From Aedes albopictus (taxonomy: Eukaryota > Arthropoda > Insecta > Diptera > Culicidae): a DNA stretch of 64,000 nucleotides. A program made the translations under genes and the position numbers. Shown here in pieces: positions 33,230-45,625 of the stretch. The notes beneath the pieces were generated by a model, which did no database searches, was not told where the DNA came from, and saw only the letters and a program-made list of their open reading frames with translations. The DNA is taken from contig NC_085138.1 in NCBI RefSeq assembly GCF_035046485.1, positions 43,683,464 through 43,747,463 of the forward strand. Direction: 5' to 3'. Positions within the stretch are counted from its first letter, which is position 1, and the number at the start of each line of letters is the position of its first letter.

Positions 33230-34188
33230 AGGACTGTATCGGAAATTAACTATAAACATTCAAAATGTTCTATCTCGACACACGGTTGGTCTTTTCATTC
33301 CGGCTCTTCTATGAAATCTTCACAATATAGTTAAGTTTAGAACTGCTTGAAGAAATTTGGAAAATGTTTAGTATTATTGAAAATATGGTTCTATGAGTAT
33401 ACCACACAAAATAACAATCTGTACAAACTGCACTTATTTTTAATTTTTTTAACGTTTCAAACATTTGTAGCGAAAAAAAAACGGTACGGGGAAAATTCTG
33501 GAAAATAAAGATTATTACTAGCAGTTAGGTACACATAACATATCACTCAAAACCGACTTTTAAAATTCTTATTTTGGACAGAAAAACCTCCAACATTAAG
33601 AATATGGTCTACCCCAAAAAAACACCTACTTTTTGGTCGAACTTTGACGCTCTGTTTTAAATATCTTCAGAGGTTATAAAATTCCGTTCTCTGGTAAAAC
33701 TACCTCTTCAACAGATTTAAATACACACCCAATCGAAAAATAATGCAAATTTTCAATTTTATGTATTTTTTAATTGCGTAATCGTTCTTTGAAGACGCAT
33801 AAAAAAAGAGTTCCTCGAAAAATGGCCTTTTTTCATTTTTAAGAATTGCCCTAAACTGCGGAGGGAATTTTTCTTGATAAAAATAATTTTACTATATCAT
33901 GAGCATTCTGGAAAGGAATATATTTACGCAAAAATAAGAGAAAAAATTGAATATTTTCCCACAGTTTTCGCAATATTAAAATTTTAGGAGGTGTCCAAAA
34001 TTTTAAAAGCATGTGTGCAATCTTTGAGATAAATGTCCTAGCTAAATGATTGTTTTTTGAAAATCAAAACGGCCATTCTTTATTTAAGAGATTTATATAG
34101 TATCTCCAAGTATAAAGTTATGTTTATTTCGAACAGATTATTTTTCAGGCAATTTTGTACGTTTATTGTTAATTTCCGATACAGTCCT
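33230..34188. mobile_element. 959-bp TA-flanked element, ends AGGACTGTATCGGAAATTAA
   Basis: Perfect 21-bp inverted repeats begin AGGACTGTATCGGAAATTAA and are bounded by TA on both sides, as expected for the Tc1/mariner superfamily. The interior is AT-rich and lacks any transposase frame. It separates unique GC-rich sequence on each side (CGCAGCGCACTAC at the left, CTCTCGGTCGG at the right). Confidence 0.88.
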
Positions 34189-34190
34189 TA

Positions 34191-35540
34191 CTCTCGGTCG
34201 GTCGGGTGAGCGATGGGCGCCGGCCGGCTCGGGCTGACCGGTCGGTCTAGTACCTACCTAGTCTTTTGCTCTGCCCGGCGCAGTGCGTTGAATCAATTTC
34301 ACACCCTAATGTGATCGACTTCATTGCTCATTAGGCACCTCGCTTCGCCTCACTTCCCTTACTCTCCACCCCAAGGGGGTTAACCAAAGTCGCATCGCAA
34401 TGAGCAATAACTCGCTGAAGCGTGTCGTCCGTCGATCGTCTCAGTCGTCAGCTCAGCAGCAGTGCCTCAGTGCACACCTGTCGCCGCCGACAGGGCTTAA
34501 AGTTGTCTCGCTTCGTCGCTTCTTAATCGACTTCTTCTCCATTCAGGTGCAGTCGAAGAACCGCGCGCCGTGGTGGACCTGGGGATCACACCGCGGGTCA
34601 GTCTCTATGCTAATTATCGATAATGGGCTCTTCTTTCACCAGCTGATTCACCAGTGCAGTCAGTGAGATAGGCAGCATCAGCAGCAGTGATGACCGCAGG
34701 TCTTCATCGAGATACGGCAAAATCTCTAGGCGAGCGCTCGCTAATGATGCATCTCTCTTGGCGCGGTCTGCGCCCTGCCTGCTGCGGGGTCAACAGGGTA
34801 AAGCGGAACCACACCGACGACGCGTCGTAGGTAGGCGTTGATCCCGCTGCACCTTGCAATGGTGGTGGGGCTGCCAATCACGGCGGCGGTGACGTTTGAC
34901 CGGGTGTGCGTTCAGGCTACAAATCACCACATCGCACCGATCGGGGGATGACGCTACGCTGCGCGCTGGTGGACAGTTAGCGAGGAGGTGCCAAGTGCAT
35001 GCAGTTGGAAGTTGGAAGCACACACGAGGGGCCAAAGTTGACGACGCGTTGGGGTAATTACTCTTTTTTAATTAACTCCACGCTGCTGGTGCGGTGTGGT
35101 GTGGTTGCTTCGCATGTCAGGCTGATCGAGGCGACCACCTTGCGCGGTTTCTGTAGAACCTTGGAAACTGCTGTAGTGTGCTGAGAGTCATACTACACGC
35201 AGTGGGTAGGTGGCGATAGGATCGGCTGATGGTGGGTTGGATAGGTGCGTTTCGTATGGTTGTTAGAGGGTCTGAACCTGGCAACAAATTTACGATTGGC
35301 CTACTGGGATGCACACATCCTGCTCGGATCGTCGGTTATCTTGGGAGTGATGTTGGTTAGGGGTCACTGAAAGCGTGATAAATTTTGGAAGTTTATTTAT
35401 GCTTTTGTTTACTGAGGAGTAGTTCACCTCTGAACCTTATGTACGCGCAGGTGCATCTGAGATAGGATGATGCGGGGGTGGATCCATAAGAATTTGTAAA
35501 CTGCCGGAGTCTTCTGCAATGCTGGTGGTTTGTCTCTTTG
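34191..35540. other. Unique, GC-richer non-coding stretch
   Basis: CpG- and CAG-containing DNA with no repeat structure. Frames near 34400-34666 and 34790-35035 have no domain. Plausible regulatory DNA, but nothing specific is supported. Confidence 0.4.
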
Positions 35541-35705
35541 GGAACGTCCATAAATTACGTCACGCAAAAATTGGTCATTTTCAACACCCCCCCCTCCCCC
35601 TATGTCACACTTTTTGTATGGAACCTCTGAAAGTTTTGTATGGGTCGTCACACTTTGCTGAACCCCCCTCCCCCCTTAAAGCGTGACGTAATTTATGGAC
35701 GCTCC
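35541..35705. mobile_element. 165-bp MITE, CGTCCATAAATTACGTCACG ends
   Basis: The left end GGAACGTCCATAAATTACGT and right end (complement GGAGCGTCCATAAATTACGT) are inverted. The arms include C-rich tracts at 35586-35599 and 35664-35676. Short elements with these ends are widespread in insect genomes as I recall. Confidence 0.8.
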
Positions 35706-35859
35706 TTTTTGTGATTATGTGCAAAAGACGTCATTTGAAGATACGGTTGTCGAAATATTCGACATAACTTATTCGCCTTTCACCCGCAAAAGCAGTTTAT
35801 TCAAGAATCCAAAGAAGGTTCCTTGCGTGAAGATCATCTAATTAACATCAGTTTGGAAT

Positions 35860-36660
35860 CCCTTCTGAAACCACCAGAAATATTTATGACACGCTTTAAA
35901 ACGCCTCTGAAATCTCCATGAAGCTAACCTGAGAGCAGTGTTTTAAAAACTGTAAAACCCCTAAACTCCCTCCCTCTGTAATACCACGGAGTCCTTTCGT
36001 AATCTACCAATATGCCTCAGAAATCCGATGAAAATCTTCTGAATCTTCCTAAAATTTCTCCGAAAACACCCTGATACCTTCTCGGACCCCTTGTAACGTC
36101 TGAGATCCTCCGAACCCCCTCCCAAACGATCTTGTAACGCCTTCGGAACCTCCTGAAAACCCTCTGAAACTCCCTCTTGAAATGCCACTGAATACTCCCT
36201 GTCGGACCCCCTGTAACGTAACTGACATCCTTCGAAAACCCAAAAACCCCTCTGGAAATCATTTGAAACTCACTGAAAATCCTCTGAAGCTTCCTAAAAT
36301 ACCTCAGAGGAACCCCTGAAACCCCTTCGGACTCCATGCAACGCACATAAGACCCTCTGAAACCCCCAAAAGCTCTTGAAAACCCTCCAAAACTTCCTGA
36401 AATGCCTCCGAAAACCTCCTGAAACCCCGACGCACATGATACCTTCCGAAAATCACGAATACCTTAGGTGCCTCCGAAACCCGTTGAAAACCTTCTGAAA
36501 TGATTTTAAATACCTCCGAATATCCCCTGAAACCGCCTCGGACCCCATTTGTAGCACCTGAGCGCCCCCGAGACCCTCGAAAAAGCCCCTGAAGCCCCCG
36601 TAACGCCTTTAAACTCCCCTCTCTATCATGAAACATCCTTGAAACTCGTATGACCCCCGT
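35860..36660 (+). repeat. Degenerate array CCTCTGAAACCCCCTGAAACG (class D)
   Basis: Loose units with CCTCCGAAAACC, CCTCTGAAACTCC and CTTGAAACGCC recur across 800 bases. Minus-strand frames rich in G, F, R and S (for example 36017-36346) follow this motif and are not genes. Confidence 0.7.
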
Positions 36661-36719
36661 TTGAATGTCTTAGCAACGCGCTTTTCTTAAACTTGATTGC
36701 AACTTACAAATCCATTTAG

Positions 36720-36892
36720 TTAGGCGCCGTCCACAAATTACGTAACGCTATAGGGGGAGGGGGGGAGTACGGCTGAGCGTTACGGTCCATACAAAAATTT
36801 TAGAATTTTCATACAAAAAAGCGTTACGGAGGAGGGAGAGGGGGTCTAAAAATGTCGATTTTAGCGTTACGTAATAAATGGATGCTGCCTTA
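36720..36892. mobile_element. 173-bp MITE, ends with AATTACGTAACGCT
   Basis: The left end TAGGCGCCGTCCACAAATTA and right end (complement TAAGGCAGCATCCATTTATT) are imperfect inverted repeats sharing TACGTAACGCTA. Internal GTTACGG and CCATACAAAA words pair. Its layout matches the 35541 MITE, suggesting sister families. Confidence 0.75.
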
Positions 36893-37701
36893 GTGAGTAC
36901 ATTAAGAAATTCATATTACCTAAATTGAGATTTGGGTGGAGGATGAGATCTTAGAAGAAGTCTAAAAAAAACCCTGGAATGAATTCAAGGAGGGACCCTT
37001 ACGGAAATTCCTTTAACGGTTTTGAAAGCAATTCCTGGAAATTTTTTAATGAGAATCTCTGGAAGAGTTCTAGCAGAAATTCCAGGTAAAATATCTGATA
37101 GGGCAGGATCGTGGCTTCCGGCTGGGATTGGGATCACACACGGGCAGAACACTACCGGGGCCGGTCACTATCGGCGGAACTGGGTACCACAAGATTTCAC
37201 CACACAAAAACTACTAGTTTTACACTTCTGGATCACTTTATTTGGCGTTTTGGAAAAGAACTTTATTTCTCGAAGGTTCGATTCTTACTGACTAATTTTA
37301 TTGTGATACATTCTAGTTTTACCCTACGTTGTTTGAAATGTTTCGATTTGAATTTGCTATAAAACTATACTATAAATTTGGAATATTTCATAATGCTACC
37401 AACTAAACTGACAGCACGGTTACTGTAGCGTACCTGCTTTCGACAGCTAACAGTTTGAGAACTGTCAATATCGGAAGAATTCTGTTGGGAGTCGCTTGAG
37501 AATTCCGAGAGAAATTCCTGGAAGATTTCCAGGAGGAACGTCTGGAAAAATTGCGAAACGTCACACATGAAGAGTTCCGGAAAATCTTTGAGTTAAGGCG
37601 CTATAACCCTGGAAAAAATCCAACAGGCTTCCTCGGCAGAATTTCGGAAAGAATTTCTGAAATGATGGGGAGGGGAGATCATTTAGAAGAGTTCTTGGGG
37701 T

Positions 37702-38001
37702 ATTCATGTAAAAATCCACACACTACGAAAAAATCAAAATTACTCGTGACGTAAATTTACTGCACAGAACGTAAACAGTTTAACGACGTAAATTTACAGG
37801 TCTTTTGACTTAATTAAACGTCATTCTTGTAAAATTGAGTTCAAGGTGACGTAAACAATTTGTGAATCGTGAGTCATTACGTTTCATATGACGAAAAATC
37901 CAGTTTATTGTGACAGAAAATTACGTCACTTGGCCGTTCAAATTTACGTCATATGTGTCGCTTTTATATGTGCATCCAAAGTGACGCAAATTTACATGAA
38001 T
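37702..38001. mobile_element. Candidate MITE rich in GTGACGTAAATTTAC
   Basis: ATTCATGTAAA at the left and TTTACATGAAT at the right are exact complements. Between them GTGACGTAAATTTAC or ACGTAA/TTACGT words appear at least eight times. The inverted ends are short, so the call is moderate. Confidence 0.5.
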
Positions 38002-38663
38002 TTTTCTAAGTTTGCAGGATAATTTGGCTAAAAATACCTGGAGCAATCCATGAAAAAACTACAAAGAGAATCCCTAGATAAAGTTCCGGAAACAATCTCT
38101 GAAAAAAGTCAAGGAAAATCCCTGAAACACTTCCGAGAGAATTCTCTAGAAGGCTTATGGGAGAAATGGCTTGAAGAATTCCGGACAGAACTTCAGGAAG
38201 AATTCCTGGAGAAATTTTGGAATAATTCCAGATTTTTTTTTGGAAATATTCCGGAAGATGTTTTTAGAGAAATTCTGGCAAGAATCCGAGAAGAATTTTT
38301 CGAGTTGGATTTCTCAAAGGGTGCCCTGGAAAAAAAAACTAAAGATGTCGTACAAAGATTTTCGGGATGAATCTTTGGAGGATTTCTGGCTGAAATCTCT
38401 GAAAGACTGCCGGGTGGACTTCCGAAAGGAATCTCTAACAAATTTCGAGGGAATCTCGAATGAACTTGAGCAGAAATCTTTGCAATAAATACAAGAATGT
38501 TAGTTTGAGAAAATTCTGACAGAAATTCCAAGAAGATTTCCTGAAGAACCACGAGGGAGGGGAAAAAATTCTGAATTTTTGAAAGGAAGAAAAAGTGGGA
38601 GAAATGTGTGGAAGGGTGCTGGCAGTATCCATGGAAGAATCCTAGAAAATTTTATGGAAACGT

Positions 38664-38851
38664 TTTTTTTTTAAAGACAATTAACATCGTCTTCAGCCAG
38701 AGGCTGTACAGACTGAATACATCACTTACACTAGACAACGGACAACACACAGAACACCCAGTGGCCCAGTGATGAATTTTTCGTTTGACGAAAAGTTTCC
38801 ACCGACTGGATCGGGAATCGAACGCTTACGATACGCTTAGACGACTCTTGG
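38664..38851 (-). mobile_element. tRNA-derived SINE-like element
   Basis: On the minus strand a head with a pol III B-box-like GCGTTCGATTCCCGA (near 38810-38825) is followed by a unique body and ends in an A-run (T-run at 38665-38673 on the plus strand). This order (tRNA-like head, body, poly-A) fits a SINE. The A box is weak, and I do not name a family. Confidence 0.5.
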
Positions 38852-40067
38852 GAGTAACTCTTTGGAAAATTACCAAAGAAATGAATAAAGTTCCAGGAAC
38901 AATCTCTGAAAATTTTCTGAAAGATTTCCAAAAGGAATCCCCGAAAAATTCCCGAAAGGAATCCCTGAAAGATTTATGGGAGGAATGGCTTGAAAACTTC
39001 CGGGAAGAAATTCAAGAAGAATTCCTGAAGAAATTTCTAAATAATTCCGGAAGATGTTCTTCGAGAAATTCCGGAATGAATCCTCGTTTATTTTCTTAGT
39101 GAGATTTCTGGAAAGCAGTCATGGAAAAAATGAAAGATGTCATTGAAATGCTTCCGGGAGGAATCTTTCGCAGAGTTCTGGTAGAAATCGCTGAAAAAAC
39201 TCCGCAATGAATTCCTGGAAAATTGCCGGATGGAAATCTGGGCTTAATTTCTGAAACAATTGCGATGGAAATTTTCAAGAAAATATTAAAATAACTCCCT
39301 GGAAAAATTGCGAAATGTATTTTGAGAAAAATTCCGTGTGTATCTATGACGAGATCTTAAACGAGAGGAATTCTACGAAAATTCGTGGAGAAAATTTCAC
39401 AAAAAATCTAAGAATTTTACTTGAGAAAATTCTGGCGCAAAATTTAGGAAGAATTCGGGAAGGAATTATTGAAAAAATACCAGAAGTTCAAGGACTATTA
39501 AAAAAATCCTGGAAACATTCTAGGAGCATTCTTTGGGAGAATTTTGAATAGAATCCATGAGAAAGTTCTAGAGAAAGCTTTGAAGGAACGCCGGAATGAA
39601 TTATTGGAAGAGCTCCAGATGAAAATCTGTTAAAAAATTCAAAAAATAAAACTGGTGGCGATCGCTTAGAGAATTTTAAAATTATTTTCTGGAAGAATAT
39701 TAAACAAACAGTGATAAATTCAAGCAAGAATTCCGAGATGATTCTTAAGAAAAAATCCGAAAAGAGTATTTAAAAAAATACGGCGGAATCTCCTAAAAAA
39801 AATCACGAGTGGAACTATTGCGACAATTCGGAAACAAATGTAATGTACTTGAAAAAGTTCTGGCAGCAATTTTAAGAAGAATACCGGAAGTGCAAGTATT
39901 ACTATCGAAAAAAAAATCTTGAAAACATTTCAGGAGCAGAATTTTGGATAGAATCCATGGAAGATTTCTGGTTGAAATCCCTGGTATAGCTCCGGAATAA
40001 ATTCACTACAAAGTCTAGGTATGTTTGTGGAAGGAGGTGAACCAGCCTGTGGCTGAAAGCCTCATTA

Positions 40068-40663
40068 AAGACTGCCCCAGAAAGTATGGACGCACCTAGT
40101 CTTCAGATGTCTGGGTCTGATCGATGTTTCTTGTTTTGGGCTTTGTTTCGGCTGTTTCTGCTTACTTTGGGTTGGAACATTCAAAAGTTCTTTGCCACGA
40201 AGAACATTGGAATTCTAAATGGTAACATTTTTAATCATATTCCACTCTGTGTAAGTTAGAAGGTTTTTTCTTGTGCTCAAATGCCTTCATTATACGTATA
40301 CCCAAACGAGGATTAACAGGATCTTTGTTTTTCACTCAATTTTTTAGCTTATGCAAAAATAAATTGTTCTTACCATGCTTCCTGATTCTTGCTTGCGTGG
40401 TTTTCTCACTTATTCCCTCCATATTTTCCTCATTTCCAAAGTGACATTGTAAGCCCTGTACATCATTTGTGCACATTTTTTCGACGGTATTCTTCTGAAA
40501 GTTTATGTATTTTGAAACAAACTGTTGGAATCGAAAAAACCGCCGCACAAATGTGGAGAGAATAGGTTGATCAACAGGATCCAGCCTTCAAAAATAACTA
40601 GTTATTAATAATTTTTAAATGCCAGTATTTTCTTTCTGCGTCCATACTTTCTGGACCGGTCTT
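40068..40663. mobile_element. Tc1/mariner-like element remnant, AAGTATGGACGCA ends
   Basis: The left end AAGACTGCCCCAGAAAGTAT and right end (complement AAGACCGGTCCAGAAAGTAT) are inverted and each abuts TA. The termini resemble Tc1-like transposons. A minus-strand frame (40336-40548) has no convincing transposase motif, so this is a non-autonomous or decayed copy. Confidence 0.75.
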
Positions 40664-41984
40664 TAATTAAGAAATAATAATAAAAATATATTTGTGCTAA
40701 ACATTTCTGGAACAATTCCAAATTTTCCAAAGTATTCTTGGAAGAGTTACGAGATGAAACTTGAGAAGAATTCCGAAAAGAATATCTAAAGTTACGGGGA
40801 TGTCTCGAAAAAAAAAACCAAAAGGAATTCTAGAAAAAACTAAAAAAAACCTTTGCAAAAATCTGAAAAATGTACTTGAGAATATTTTGACAGAAATTTC
40901 AGGCTGATTTCTGGCAAATTTACTAATGAAAATTCCTGAAGTCCAAGGACTCGATCCGGAAAAAAATTGTGGAAATATTCCAGGAGCATCTTGGAAGAAT
41001 TTCGGAAAAATCCATGGAAAGGTTCTGGTAGAAATCCCTGGAAAAACTCTGGAATGCTTTTTTTGGAAGAATTGCAGGTCGAATTCTGTTTAAAATTTCT
41101 GGAAAAATTCCGGTGGGAATCTTCTGAAAAAACCTAAAACTATTATCTGGAAGAATATTGACCCTCAAGCGATCGCGCTGTTCTATTTTGTACAACACGT
41201 TGGAAAAATCTCACTTTTTGTACTCAGCATTGGCGTGGTGCAGACGGTGGTGGGTTAAACAAATATTGATACATTCCGGGAAGAATTTCAAGATGAATGT
41301 TTAGAAGAATTTTGAAAGGAATCACCAAAAAATTCCGGGGGAATCCCAGAAAATCATCCAAGAGGAATTCTTGCAAGAATTCAAAAAAAATTACGAAAAA
41401 TCTGGGAAATGTCCTTGCACAATATTTGGCAGACATTCCATGTTTTGGAGTTTTTGGAGAAAATTCCTTAGAAAATTCTAGAAGTTCAAATATTACTTAA
41501 AAAAAAATCTTGAAGTATTCCAGAAGCATGGGAAAGAATCCACGAAAGAATTCTGGCAGAAATTCCTGGAAATACTCCGATGAAAATCTTCTAAAGTATT
41601 CTAAAATTATTTTTTGGAAGAATATAAAAAAATGATAAATTCTGGGAAGAATCTGAATCTTAAGAAGAATTTCGAAAGGAATATCTTAAGAATTGCGGAG
41701 GAAACTGAAAAAAAAACAACCGACATTCTTACGAATTCTTAAATTATTCTTTTGAAGAATATTAAACAAATTGCGGTAAATTCCGGGTAGAATTTCGAAA
41801 AAAGATTTCCGGAAGAAGATTTTCGGAAGAAATATCCAAAGAATTTTGTGGGAATATATAAAAAAATAAACCGGGGGAATTCTACCAAAAGTTTGTAAAT
41901 AATATTTACCAAAAATCCCGGAAATATTCTTTAAAAAAAAATCCGGAATATGACTCTCTATATTCAAAAAATCATATCTCAAAA

Positions 41985-42430
41985 ACTAAAAAACATACAT
42001 CTCTGATTTTTTGATATGTTACGCCAAATTTCCTGAATTTTTTGATAAAAATATAAAACCAGGGTACCTCTTTGGTCCCGAGACCATGAAAACGTGAAAA
42101 AACTAATATATTTGCATATTTTATAGTACTCTTTAAATTTTATCCCCTTTAACGTATTTTTCCTGAAAACTACAATTCAATAGCTTCCAAACAAAAAAAA
42201 AGAAGTTTAAAATCGGTCAACTGGTTCAAAAGTTACGATTTTTTGAAAATTTTTAGTTTTGAAAAACCTTAATTTTTTGGACCACCCTATATGAAAATTG
42301 GTCACCCTAATGACGAAATAAAAAAAAAAATACAGGTCTAATTATTTCCGAAGAACTACAAACCCACCAAGTTTCACGACAATCGGAGATGCACTATATC
42401 GTTTTTCTATGGAATGGCTGACCTAGGAAA
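41985..42430. other. AT-rich non-array insert
   Basis: Class A units stop and an AT-rich segment with TCTCAAAAACTAAAAAACAT and GGACCACCCTATATGAAAA words intervenes. It looks like an old transposon fragment, but I found no inverted ends. Confidence 0.35.
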
Positions 42431-45400
42431 AAAATTGCTTACTCGAATGAATTTCGGAAAGAATTTCTGAAAGGATGGCTGGGAAAATCTTTGGAATTTT
42501 TCTGGAGTATCCATTTAAAAATTCAAAAGAGTTTTCTGTAAACATATAAAACTGCCTAAAGAATCCCTGCACAAAGTTCCGGGAACAATCCCTGATCGAA
42601 TTTTAATTAAATTTTCTTTAGGAATTCTCTGAAGGGCTTGTAGAAGAAATGGTTTGAAGAATTCCGGACAGAAATTCAGGATGAATTCCTGGAGCAATTT
42701 CTAAGTAACTCAGGAAGAAACTTTTGGAAATATTCCGGAAGATGGTTTAGAGAAATTCCGGAGAGAATCCGAGAAGACTTTTCCAAGTCAGATTACTGGA
42801 AAAATGCCCTGAAAAAAAATTTTTGGGGAGGAATGGAAACGTTTGGTGTAAATTTCAGGAAAAACTCCGCAATGGGTTACTGGAAGAATTCCGGAAGGAA
42901 TTCTAGTTAAAACTCTTGGAACAATTCAGGGAAGAATACTAAACAAACATTGATAAATTCCATGAAGAAATCCGAGATGAATCTTGAGAAAAAATCCGAA
43001 AGAGTTCTCTAACAAATTTCGGGGGAATCTCTAATAAAATGTAGAGGAATTCTAAAAAAAGGAAAAAAGAAAAAAAAGAGAAAATTCTGGCAGGAATTCC
43101 AAGATGATTTCCTGGAGAACCAGGAGAGGGGGAGATGTAAAGAGTTTCTGAATTTCTGAAAAGATAGTGGGAAAAATATTTGTACAGTTCTGGAAGTATT
43201 CATATAAAAATTTAGGAAAATTTTCTGGAAAAAAATCGGGAATAATCCTTCGAAAAATTGCCGGAATAAACCCTTAGAAGAGTTCTGGTAGAATTTCGAG
43301 AAGAATATTCAAAAGAATTCCGAAAACAATTCCTAAAGGATTCCGGAAGAATCCATGGAAAAAACCGAGAAGAATTCTTGCAAGAATTTACACATCGTCT
43401 GTACTAAACTCTTGGAAATATGCTTGAGAAACTTATGGCGGCAGTTTCAGGAATATTTCAGTAGTTTTTTTTAATTTCTGTGTATTTTAACTTAATGCTA
43501 ATTCTACCCTTATTTCGGTAGAAATCCATGGGATCCAGAAGTCAGAAATCCCTGAGAGAACTCCGGAATGAATTGTTTGAGTGAATTCCTGGCCGAATTT
43601 TGGTGAAAATTTCTTCAATTCGGGTGCGAATCTTTCAAAGACTTCTAAAATTATTCTGTAGAACAATACTTAATAAACATTGATGAAATTCGAGAAGAAT
43701 TCTGAGTTGAATCTTTAGAGGAATTCGGACAGGAATCTGTTAAGAATTCGGGTGGAATAACTGAACAAAAATCAGGAGAGATCTCTGGCAAGAAATCGAA
43801 AAGATTTCTTTTCAAATATTCCGGAAAATATACCTGAGACAGTGGAGAAAATTTCAGGATGATTTCCGAAAGAAATGACACGATTTCCGGAAATTCAAGG
43901 ACCACTTTAGAAAAAAAAAATCGTGGAAATATTCCAGGAGCGTTCTTTGGTAGACTTTCGGAAAGCATCAATGGAATAGTTCTGGTAGCAGTCCCTGGAA
44001 AAACTCCGGAATAAATTTCTCCGACGAACTTCAGGTCCAATTTCTGGAACAATTCCGATGGGAATCTTTTAAAAGAATTCTAAGATTATTCTCCGGAAGA
44101 ATATTGAGCAAACAATGATAAATTTCGGGAAGAATTCCGAGATGAATATTAAGAGAGGAATTCTAGTTAAAATTCGAATAGATTTTTTTCTCAAAACAAA
44201 CCGGGAAATGTTATTAATTCTGGAAGCTCAAAGACTATTTTTGAAAAAATAAAACAATCCTGGAAACATTCCAAGAGAATTGGAAAGAATTCATGGAAGA
44301 GTCCTGATGGAAAATCTGGAAGAACTCCGGAATAAATTCCTGAAAGAGTTTCAGGTCAATTTGTGGTTAGATTTTTTGGAACAATTTCAGTGGAAATCTT
44401 CTAAAATAGTCTTAAATTATTCTCTGAAAAAACATTAAAATAATTCCTGGAAGAATTCCGAGATGAAACTCCGAAAAAATTCTAAAGAATGCCATGAGAA
44501 TGAAAATAAAAAGCGAGATGAATTCTAGTGGGAATTCTAAAAGAATTTTTAACAAAAAATCCGGGAAATGTACTTTAGAAAATTCTGGCGAAAATTCCAG
44601 AAAGAATTCCGGGAGAAATGCCTAAGAAAATCCCGGAAATTTCAGGTTTTTTGAAAAATCCTGTAAATATTCTACGAGCATTCTTTGAAAGAATTTCGAC
44701 ATTACATCGATTCTTGACAGAGTTCTGGTGAAAATCTCTGGAAGAACTCGGGAATAAATTATTGGGAGGATTCCAGGTGGAATTCTGGTTAAATTTTTAA
44801 AATATTCCCTGGATATATTTTAAACTAATATTGATAAATTCCAGGAAGAGTTCTAAGATTAACCTTTCGAAAAAAAATCTGAAAACAATCTCTCATGGAT
44901 TCTGGGGGAATCTCTGAATAAAAAATCCATGAGAAACTTTAGCATGGATTCGAAAAAAATCTTCACAACAACTCTGGAAGATATACTTGAGAACATTCTG
45001 GCAGATATTCCAGAAAGATTTCCAGAAGGAAGTGCTACTTTCGAAAAAAAACCAGGAGCATTCATTGAAAGAATTTTAAAAATAATCCATGAAAAAATTC
45101 TGGAAGAATACATTGGAAGAATTCAATAAAAAATACGGAAAAAATCCTGAGAGGAATCTTATCAAGGCTTCTGGTTTTAATTAAATTTCCAACAGGAAAA
45201 AATCCGTGGAAGAATTTCGAGAAGAATATCTTGGAGAATTCAGAAAAAAAAGATCGAAGAGCTCCGGAATGAATTCCTGGAAGATTCTGGTAAAAATTTT
45301 AGGATAATTTCCAGAATTAATCTTTAAGAGAATTCTAAAACTAATTTCAAGTATACTTATTAAACAGGTCAAATCCCGCGATGAATATTTGGAAGAATTC

Positions 45401-45625
45401 CAAAAGCTTACTCTTAAGAATTCTTAGGTTAACTCTCAAGAAAAATCTGAGAAGAATTCTGCCAAGGCACAGTGGGCAAAAACCAACGAAACCGACAAAA
45501 AAATCTATATCTTTTGTTCCAAGTGGCTTCGAACATCGAACTAAACCATTTCCGAATGGAAAAAGCCTGGGGAATCTATTGAGACTTCATCCACCGCACG
45601 CGACGGCAAATTGCTGTACGGGGCT

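Larger units (their letters stand above)
36930..45470 (+). repeat. Long degenerate class A array with insertions
   Basis: About 8.5 kb in which GGAATTCCTGGAAGAATTCCGG-like units recur with heavy drift, all in one orientation. Interruptions are a unique patch at 37105-37450, a small TIR element at 37702-38001, a SINE-like insert at 38664-38851, a TIR element at 40068-40663 and an AT-rich insert near 41985-42430. Frames rich in E, F, L, K and S are artefacts. Confidence 0.75.

Noticed and set aside
40336..40548. Transposase remnant in the 40068-40663 element
   Set aside because: No helix-turn-helix or DDE/D block is discernible, so only the inverted ends support the element call.
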